From Limnoraphis robusta CS-951 (lineage in GTDB: Bacteria; Cyanobacteriota; Cyanobacteriia; Cyanobacteriales; Microcoleaceae), in the NCBI RefSeq assembly GCF_000972705.2, contig NZ_LATL02000146.1:1-17547 (forward strand): a stretch of 17,547 nt of DNA, read 5' to 3'. This document shows positions 5,369 through 11,609 of this stretch, one piece after another. The notes under the pieces are model-generated. The model did no database searches, was not told where the DNA came from, and worked only from the letters and a program-made list of their open reading frames with translations. The translations under genes and the position numbers were made by a program. The stretch's first letter is position 1, and every line of letters starts with the position of its first letter.

Positions 5369-7990
5369 ATGACAGTTATCAAGGTTTTAGTTTTTTGGGA
5401 TCAGGGAGTCAATAAATTTCGAGTTCGGCTGGCTCAGAGTGATGGTCAAATTAATTCACTGGATGGTTATTTGCCTGCTTTACCGCCTCACTTAGAAGCC
5501 TCACAACCGCAACTAGAATCCTCAAATTTTCGTCAATCTGCTTATAGTCAATGGCAGTATTCTTATAGTCAGTTTGAAGCCGTTCGTAAAGTTTCAAGCC
5601 GGATTAATCCCAAAAAAATCCTCACGGATTCGGAAGCTAGAGAAATCACTTCTCAGCAAAAAGAATCAGTGATTAAGAGTTTAAATGAATGGCTAAACTG
5701 TCAGGATTCAAGTTGGCAACCGATTCGAGATGAATTAATTGCGGTTCTCAGCCACTTACAAAAAACTGGACAGGAAGCCCGTCTTTTTCTGGATACAGAA
5801 CATCCTCAACTGCGTCGTCTTCCTTGGCAAGAATGGGATTTATTTAAACATCGTTTTCCTCAAGCTGAAGTTTCAGTTCGTCTGCAAACAAGCCTAACAA
5901 AAATTCAACCAATTCGCCAAGACGCTCAAGTTAAAGTGTTGGCTGTTATTGGTAAAAGTGATGGCATTAATACTCAGTTTGATGAAGAAGTGATTAAAGC
6001 GTTAGAGAAAAAAAATGCACAAGTCACGGTTTTAAAGCAGCCCAAGCGGGAAGAACTTTCAAAAGCCTTGCGAGAAAAACAAGGTTATCATTTATTTGTT
6101 TTTTCGGGTCACAGTTCTTCCCGTGCCGATGGTACAATTGGTAGTATTGAATTAAATGACCATGACAAAGATTCCCTTGAAATTGAGGAGTTTAAAAGTG
6201 CGTTTATAGAAGCAATTAAACAAGGATTACAACTCGCTATTTTCAATTCTTGTGATGGTTTAGGACTCGCCCACCAACTGGCTGAGTTAGGTTTACCTCG
6301 AAGTATTGTGATGCGAGAACCTATTCCTGATGAAGTTGCGGTGAAGTTTTTGAAGTATTTTTTTGAAGAATTTACGAACAAAAAATCTCTTTTTCATTCT
6401 ATTCATCTTTCGAGAGAACGACTAATCGAGTATGGTTTTGAAAAGTCTTATCCCGGTGTGTCTTGGCTTCCTACGCTTTGTGTACAGGAAGTAACGCTTT
6501 CAACATCACTAACTTGGCAAGATTTTATTAAACAAAAACCACTCCATGAAGCTTGGGTAAAACCGTTGGGGGTAATAGCAAGTTTAGCAATTGTGACGAT
6601 TGTTGCTCAGACTTTATACAGAGTGATACGTCAACCTGATCTGATTCCGTTATCCCCTTCGCTAGAAAATAAAATGAGTCAAGGTGAAAAACTTCTAATT
6701 TCATCTAATACAAACCAGCATAAAGAAGCAGGAATTGTTGACTACAAGAATCAAGATTTTGGAGGCGCAATAGACAATTTTATTAAAGCACTGAATAAAA
6801 ATCCTAATGATCCGGAAACCGTCATTTATTTGAATAATGCGATCGCTCAACAAAAAGTCGTAACTAATACGGGAAAAAAAGTTGAAATTGCTGTGAGTGT
6901 ACCCATTAGCAAGGAGCCTAATGTTTCGCAAGAAATGTTACGGGGTGTCGCTCAAGCTCAAACTCAGATTAATTGTGGTTTACAGGAAGTTCAGCAGGCT
7001 ATTACACAACTGCAAACACAATTTAACTGCTCAAAAGGGATCAATGAAACCTTTTTACAGGTGACAATTGCTAATGATGAATATCAGCCTGAAGTTGCAG
7101 AAAAAGTCGCTCAAGCTTTTGCAAAAAATCAAAATATCTTAGCGGTAATTGGTCATTTTTCGAGTGATATGACACTAAGGGCTGGAGAGGTTTATAATCA
7201 ACAGAAGTTAGTGGCTATTTCTCCCACTAGCACTTCAGTGGAGTTGTCTAATATCAGTAGTCCTTATATTTTTCGGACGGTTCCAAATGATAGAGCAGCT
7301 GCTCAACAGTTATTTGAATATATGCGTAAACAACTCGCAGAATATGCACAAGTAGCGGTTGCTTATGTTCCCGGTAATGCCTATAGTGAATCCCTGTTCA
7401 GTGAGTTTGAGAAGTTACTTTCTTCTAATTCTTTTGTTCATAAGTGTGACTTATCGAGTAGTTTTTTTAGTGCAGGAGACTGTGTAGACAATGCCAAGAA
7501 GGAAGGCGCTCAAGTATTATTATTAATTCCAGCGACTGATGAAACGCTCACTAAAGTCATTGGAATTATCAACAATACCAATGGAGATTTAAAACTTTTA
7601 GGGGGAGATTCTGTCTATAACCCGAGAACTTTAAAAGATGCAGGTGAACAGGCTTTCAAGGGAAGTCTTGCAATAGCAGTTCCCTGGCATCGTAGCCCAT
7701 ACTCTGATTTTTCCCAACAAGCTCAAGACTTTTGGAAAGCCTCTATAAACTGGCGAACAGCAACTACATATGATGCCACTCAAGCTATCATTCAAGCCCT
7801 AAGTGAAAGCCGGGAAAATTTCAGTCGTCGTCAGCTTCATCAAAAACTTTCGAGTCCTAATTTTTTTGCTAAAGGAGCAGAAGGAAAGATTTATTTTGAT
7901 GAGTATGGTGATTTTCAATCGACTGAGAATGTGTTAGTAGAGGTTCAAGAGAGTGGAAAAGAAAACTATATCTTTGAAAAAATTGAATAA
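5369..7990 (+). CDS. Transmembrane CHAT protease with LIVBP-type periplasmic sensor domain
   Basis: An 873-residue protein. Residues 1-180 are a cyanobacterial CHAT-associated N-terminal region (LPWQEWDLF at 151-159). Residues about 188-380 are a CHAT caspase-like peptidase with the expected catalytic dyad: H248 in FSGHSS and C295 in FNSCDGLGLAHQL. One membrane segment follows at about 398-418, then a single TPR-like hairpin (about 454-480), then a type I periplasmic-binding domain (about 504-873) like the Leu/Ile/Val-binding and ABC amino-acid receptors. With no N-terminal signal peptide the membrane segment should act as a signal anchor, leaving the protease in the cytoplasm and the binding domain outside. 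Four cysteines (536, 554, 693, 705) all lie in the outer domain in two close pairs, fitting disulfides. Start ATG at 5369 has AGGGGGAA upstream. Probably a ligand-controlled protease; ligand and substrate unknown. Confidence 0.88.
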   Translation: MTVIKVLVFWDQGVNKFRVRLAQSDGQINSLDGYLPALPPHLEASQPQLESSNFRQSAYSQWQYSYSQFEAVRKVSSRINPKKILTDSEAREITSQQKESVIKSLNEWLNCQDSSWQPIRDELIAVLSHLQKTGQEARLFLDTEHPQLRRLPWQEWDLFKHRFPQAEVSVRLQTSLTKIQPIRQDAQVKVLAVIGKSDGINTQFDEEVIKALEKKNAQVTVLKQPKREELSKALREKQGYHLFVFSGHSSSRADGTIGSIELNDHDKDSLEIEEFKSAFIEAIKQGLQLAIFNSCDGLGLAHQLAELGLPRSIVMREPIPDEVAVKFLKYFFEEFTNKKSLFHSIHLSRERLIEYGFEKSYPGVSWLPTLCVQEVTLSTSLTWQDFIKQKPLHEAWVKPLGVIASLAIVTIVAQTLYRVIRQPDLIPLSPSLENKMSQGEKLLISSNTNQHKEAGIVDYKNQDFGGAIDNFIKALNKNPNDPETVIYLNNAIAQQKVVTNTGKKVEIAVSVPISKEPNVSQEMLRGVAQAQTQINCGLQEVQQAITQLQTQFNCSKGINETFLQVTIANDEYQPEVAEKVAQAFAKNQNILAVIGHFSSDMTLRAGEVYNQQKLVAISPTSTSVELSNISSPYIFRTVPNDRAAAQQLFEYMRKQLAEYAQVAVAYVPGNAYSESLFSEFEKLLSSNSFVHKCDLSSSFFSAGDCVDNAKKEGAQVLLLIPATDETLTKVIGIINNTNGDLKLLGGDSVYNPRTLKDAGEQAFKGSLAIAVPWHRSPYSDFSQQAQDFWKASINWRTATTYDATQAIIQALSESRENFSRRQLHQKLSSPNFFAKGAEGKIYFDEYGDFQSTENVLVEVQESGKENYIFEKIE

Positions 7991-8052
7991 AACACTTATT
8001 TTCCCTCAAGTTTAGAAGTTCACAGTACATTAATCAGTTTGGAGATGCTTAT

Positions 8053-8178
8053 ATGAATGTTACAACTAGAAAAACCAAGCCGTGGGTTGAGTTAGAATGG
8101 GATTGTCAACTCCAAAAAGGAATCTGTTTGCAAATGTTAGTAGATAAGGATAAAATCATTGAACCCTTTAGGATTTGA
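8053..8178 (+). pseudogene. Remnant of a second DUF1822 gene (C-terminal end only)
   Basis: A 41-codon frame starting ATG at 8053, with GGAG 8 nt upstream, ending TGA at 8176-8178. It aligns without gaps to the last residues of the full DUF1822 protein at 4348-5346: WVELEWDCQLQ against WIELEFGCQPQ, and DKDKIIEPFRI against NENKMIENFQV, about 14 identities in 31 positions. The frame is open back to the preceding CHAT gene, but no further DUF1822 similarity was visible there. It sits 4 nt before the second CHAT gene, the place a DUF1822 gene holds before the first. It may still be translated as a 41-residue peptide and help couple translation of the next gene. Confidence 0.75.
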
Positions 8179-8182
8179 TTGT

Positions 8183-10369
8183 ATGAATACTTCAATGACC
8201 CTGATCAAGCTGCAACTCCTCGAAAGTTCTGAACCCGGTTTTCATGTCAATCTAACAATGCTAAAAAGTCAGGAAGACTTTGATTCGATTAATGGCTTTC
8301 TTGCTGATCCACCTCCAGAACTCGAAACCTCATTAAAAAATTGGCAGGAATCCTATTTTCAACTGGATGGAGTTCGTAAAATTTATACGCGAATTACTCC
8401 GATTTCTATTGTTTGTTGTTCTAGTGCTGAACAAAGAAATGCCGTTAAATTTCATCTCAATCAATGGCTGAATAACAGTGATCGTCGGTGGCAGATTTTT
8501 CGAGAAGAACTCATTTATCTGTTAAGTAAACTCAGAAATTCAGGTGGAGAGACAGGTATTATACTTGATGTTAATCAGACTCAATTAAGTCGTTTACCTT
8601 GGCAAGAATGGCAGTTGCTTGAATCTCATTTTCCAGACACTGAAATAGCAATTCGTGTGAAAGGTTCAGACAAAATAAAATCTCCTCCAAAATCGGATAA
8701 AATTAAAATTTTAATGGTGATCGGAACCCATGAGGGTTTAAACACAAATCAAGACTTGAACATCATTCAAAGTTTAGATCAAAAAGAAGCAGAAGTTACA
8801 ATTTTAATTCAGCCAAATAAACGAGAGCTTTCAGATGTTTTTTTAAAAGAGGATAGTTACCATATTTTTGTTTTTTCCGGTCATAGTGGGAGCGATGAAC
8901 AGGGAAAAATTGGCTGGATACAGATTAATGATAGCCAGAATGGTTCGCTCAGTATTGATGAGTTTAAAAATAATTTTAGATTTTTGATTGAAAAGGGATT
9001 GCAGTTAGCGATTTTTAACTCTTGTGATGGTTTGGGACTGGCTCATCAATTAGCGCAGTTGAATTTACCCCGTTGTATTGTGATGCGAGAACCTGTTCCC
9101 GATGAAGTTGCTATCCGGTTTTTAGAATACTTTTTTGTAGAGTTTACGCAAAATAAATCTCTGTTTAGCTGTGTTAATCGAGCCAAAAAATCTTTAGAGA
9201 TGTTTGATTTTGACGATCAAAAATGTCCGGGAGCAATGTGGCTACCCACTTTGTGTATTCGGGAGTCTGCCTTATCAAAACCCCTAACTTGGCAAGGACT
9301 AAAGCAATCAGACAAATCTATAAATAAAGTTAATTTTACATCGATTAGAAAGCCATTATTAATGGGAAGTTTAGTGGTTTTTACAATCTTTTTATGGATT
9401 GTTTATGATAAAACAAGACCTAAACACCCAGCAGGTTGTCCTCAGAGTGCGGTTGTAACGAACCGAAAAACCAACAAAAAATCTAATCAATGTTTTGCTT
9501 ATGTTGCCAATGTACCTGAAGGAAAAATCTGGCATGGAGGGAGTACAACTTGGGCAACTATCCGCAAAGAAGTTAATCCTGAAATCAAAAAAATATTTCC
9601 ACAATTTGATATAACTTACAAAGATCATTTGACTTTACCTCCCGGTTCTAGAACGGGAATTGAAATGTTACTCCAAGGTCAATTAGTCTTTGCTGAATCT
9701 TCCAGACCCCTAAGAGATGAGGAACTACGAGAGGCAAGAAATCGCGGATTTCAACTGAAGCAAGTTCCTGTCGGAATTGATGCGATCGCAGTCATTGTTC
9801 ACCCGGATCTAGAAATTTCTGGCTTAAGTATTGAACAACTCAAAAAGATTTATTTAGGTCAAATTACGAACTGGAAAGATGTCGGAGGGCCTGACCTAAA
9901 AATCATTCCTTATTCACGTCCAAGTAGCGGTGGAACGACACAGTTTTTTCAAGAAAATATTCTCGGAGAGCAAAATTTTAGTAAAAATGTTGAATTCATT
10001 CCAACCACAACTCAAGCAATCCGACAAGTCACTCAAAATCAAGCAGGAATTTACTATGCTTCTGCACCGGAAGTTGTCCCTAGCTGTGGTGTCAAATCCA
10101 TTCCAATTCGTCAATCTACAGGAGAATGGATAGCTCCCTATAAAGGTTCACTGGTATCACCAGAAAACTGTCCAAAACAGCGCAATCAGCTTAATCTAGA
10201 AGCCTTTAGAACAAATGAATATCCTCTAACTCGTAAAGTATTTGTGATTATTAGACTTGATGATTCAGTTGATCAACAGGCGGGAGAAGCTTATGCTGAA
10301 TTATTGTTAACAGATGAAGGACAAAAACTGATTCAGAAAGCGGGTTTTATTCCGCTTAGTTCTTTTTAG
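8183..10369 (+). CDS. Transmembrane CHAT protease with PstS-type periplasmic sensor domain
   Basis: With the ATG at 8183 (AGGA about 9 nt upstream) the protein has 728 residues. The first CHAT protein's start, MTVIK, aligns with the next ATG at 8195 (MTLIK); a TTG at 8159 is less likely. Residues about 1-380 closely match the first CHAT protein: LPWQEW (139-144), CHAT dyad H234 (FSGHSG) and C281 (FNSCDGLGLAHQL), then REPVPDEVAIRFLEYFF. One membrane segment lies at about 392-409. The outer part (about 437-728) is a PstS-like type II solute-binding domain: GGSTTWATI (452-460), SSRPLRD (506-512), QITNWKDVGGPD (560-571) and SRPSSGGTTQFF (578-589), the last in the oxyanion-binding position of phosphate-binding proteins. 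Cysteines 419, 437, 635 and 663 lie outside. No ABC transporter genes are adjacent, so this domain probably senses rather than transports. Confidence 0.88.
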   Translation: MNTSMTLIKLQLLESSEPGFHVNLTMLKSQEDFDSINGFLADPPPELETSLKNWQESYFQLDGVRKIYTRITPISIVCCSSAEQRNAVKFHLNQWLNNSDRRWQIFREELIYLLSKLRNSGGETGIILDVNQTQLSRLPWQEWQLLESHFPDTEIAIRVKGSDKIKSPPKSDKIKILMVIGTHEGLNTNQDLNIIQSLDQKEAEVTILIQPNKRELSDVFLKEDSYHIFVFSGHSGSDEQGKIGWIQINDSQNGSLSIDEFKNNFRFLIEKGLQLAIFNSCDGLGLAHQLAQLNLPRCIVMREPVPDEVAIRFLEYFFVEFTQNKSLFSCVNRAKKSLEMFDFDDQKCPGAMWLPTLCIRESALSKPLTWQGLKQSDKSINKVNFTSIRKPLLMGSLVVFTIFLWIVYDKTRPKHPAGCPQSAVVTNRKTNKKSNQCFAYVANVPEGKIWHGGSTTWATIRKEVNPEIKKIFPQFDITYKDHLTLPPGSRTGIEMLLQGQLVFAESSRPLRDEELREARNRGFQLKQVPVGIDAIAVIVHPDLEISGLSIEQLKKIYLGQITNWKDVGGPDLKIIPYSRPSSGGTTQFFQENILGEQNFSKNVEFIPTTTQAIRQVTQNQAGIYYASAPEVVPSCGVKSIPIRQSTGEWIAPYKGSLVSPENCPKQRNQLNLEAFRTNEYPLTRKVFVIIRLDDSVDQQAGEAYAELLLTDEGQKLIQKAGFIPLSSF

Positions 10370-10427
10370 AGGTGAGTAGGCTTAGTCAAAACTTGGGAAG
10401 AACTCAAAAATACTGAATTTCCACAGG

Positions 10428-10706
10428 TTAACAGTACAATGTATCCTCATAAAAATCTTCACAGGAGATAGGAATTACATCTTTAAAACCCAAACTTTCG
10501 AGATAGGATTTCCAACCTGTGGGATGATCTTCAACGTGTAGATTTCCGAGTAAACAAGCAACATTGGCAATCCAAGGAAGGGTTGAAATCCGATATCCCT
10601 GCCAATTCACTGCTACGGATAACCAGTCGGGTAGGTTATTAATATCTAATTGAATTGAGGGTTCATAACTTGCCCTAAAATAGTAAATTTTGCCAATATT
10701 TGACAT
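10428..10706 (-). CDS. Small hypothetical protein, 92 residues
   Basis: ATG at 10706, TAA at 10428-10430. The composition looks like a real folded cytoplasmic protein: four tryptophans, a segment DLSxW-like in PDWLSVAVNWQGYRI, and no membrane segment or signal peptide. I do not recognise a family or function. No clear ribosome-binding site is visible. It lies 56 nt downstream of the SDR gene on the same strand and could be the last gene of that unit; it converges on the second CHAT gene with a 58-nt gap. Confidence 0.6.
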   Translation of the reverse strand: MSNIGKIYYFRASYEPSIQLDINNLPDWLSVAVNWQGYRISTLPWIANVACLLGNLHVEDHPTGWKSYLESLGFKDVIPISCEDFYEDTLYC

Positions 10707-10762
10707 TTTTAACTGATTGAACTCCCGTCAACATTCGTCAAATTAACATTATAAATGACAAG

Positions 10763-11524
10763 TTACCGAACGTAGGAAGCCCCGTTAATATCAATCGTGG
10801 TTCCAGTTGTATGGGGGGATAAACCTGATGCTAAAAACGCCACAACATAACCCACATCTTCGGGAGATGCCATTTCGCCCATAGGAATATCTTTGGTTAG
10901 ATTTGCTTCTCCATAGGTTTTAATTGCTGTATCAATAATCCGTTCAGTGCGAACAAAACCGGGAGCGATCGCATAGGCTAAAATATTATCTTTAGCGAAT
11001 CCTCTGGCTATGCTTCGAGTCAGAGAAATCACTCCTCCTTTGGAAGCGGCATAATGAATATAGTCGGGTGTATCGCCTCGAAAAGCGGCACGACTGGCAA
11101 TATTAATGATGATTCCGCCGCTTTGTTGCTGAAAATGATGAATTGCTTCTCGACACAAATCAGCCACAGCAATTAAGTTAACCTGAAGCGTTTGTTGCCA
11201 AGTTTGGTTCCAAGTTTCTAACTCATCTTTAATACTCGCGGGAATAATTATTCCGGCATTATTCACAATTACATCAATTTTTCCTTTCCATGAAATCGCC
11301 TGTTTCCATAACTCAATCGCTGCATTTTTCTCCGCTAAATCAGCTTGAACTAAATAACAAGCCTCTTCCCCTAAATCTTGTAAAATTTCTGTAGCTTTCT
11401 GCTGACTCTTTCCATAGTGCAGAATCACATCTGCCCCGGCTTGGTTTAATATTTTGACTGTAGCGGCGCCAATTCCCTGACTTCCGCCTGTTACCAAAAT
11501 CACTTTTCCGCTCAAATCAATCAT
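10763..11524 (-). CDS. SDR-family NAD(P)-dependent oxidoreductase (FabG-like)
   Basis: A 253-residue classical short-chain dehydrogenase/reductase, the usual length for the family. The Rossmann nucleotide-binding motif TGGSQGIG is at 12-19, NNAG at 88-91, and the catalytic set is S144 (NIASRAAF), Y158 and K162 (YAASK), with the conserved APG at 187-189. It should reduce a carbonyl or oxidise an alcohol with NAD(P)H; the substrate cannot be read from sequence. FabG itself is possible, but SDRs are numerous and the neighbours (a Ca2+ ATPase, a small unknown protein) are not fatty-acid genes. Cytoplasmic, no signal peptide. Start ATG at 11524; only a weak ribosome-binding site. Confidence 0.88.
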   Translation of the reverse strand: MIDLSGKVILVTGGSQGIGAATVKILNQAGADVILHYGKSQQKATEILQDLGEEACYLVQADLAEKNAAIELWKQAISWKGKIDVIVNNAGIIIPASIKDELETWNQTWQQTLQVNLIAVADLCREAIHHFQQQSGGIIINIASRAAFRGDTPDYIHYAASKGGVISLTRSIARGFAKDNILAYAIAPGFVRTERIIDTAIKTYGEANLTKDIPMGEMASPEDVGYVVAFLASGLSPHTTGTTIDINGASYVR

Positions 11525-11565
11525 TCTTTTTTACTCACAGGTTGTTGCTCTAAATTTTGATAGAA

Positions 11566-11598
11566 AGCCAGTAATCATACAATAATTACTGACTTTTT
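11566..11598. terminator. Hairpin between the Ca2+ ATPase and SDR genes, possible bidirectional terminator
   Basis: AGCCAGTAAT (11566-11575) pairs with ATTACTGACT (11585-11594), a 10-bp stem with one mismatched (G-T in RNA) pair and a 9-nt loop. On the minus strand it follows the ATPase stop and is followed by TTTCTA; on the plus strand it is followed by TTTTT. It probably attenuates transcription from the ATPase into the SDR gene. Confidence 0.5.
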
Positions 11599-11609
11599 AA
11601 TCTCCAAAA

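Noticed and set aside
5369..10369. The two solute-binding domains as parts of ABC transporters
   Set aside because: They are fused to cytoplasmic CHAT proteases through a membrane anchor and no permease or ATPase subunit gene lies in the window.
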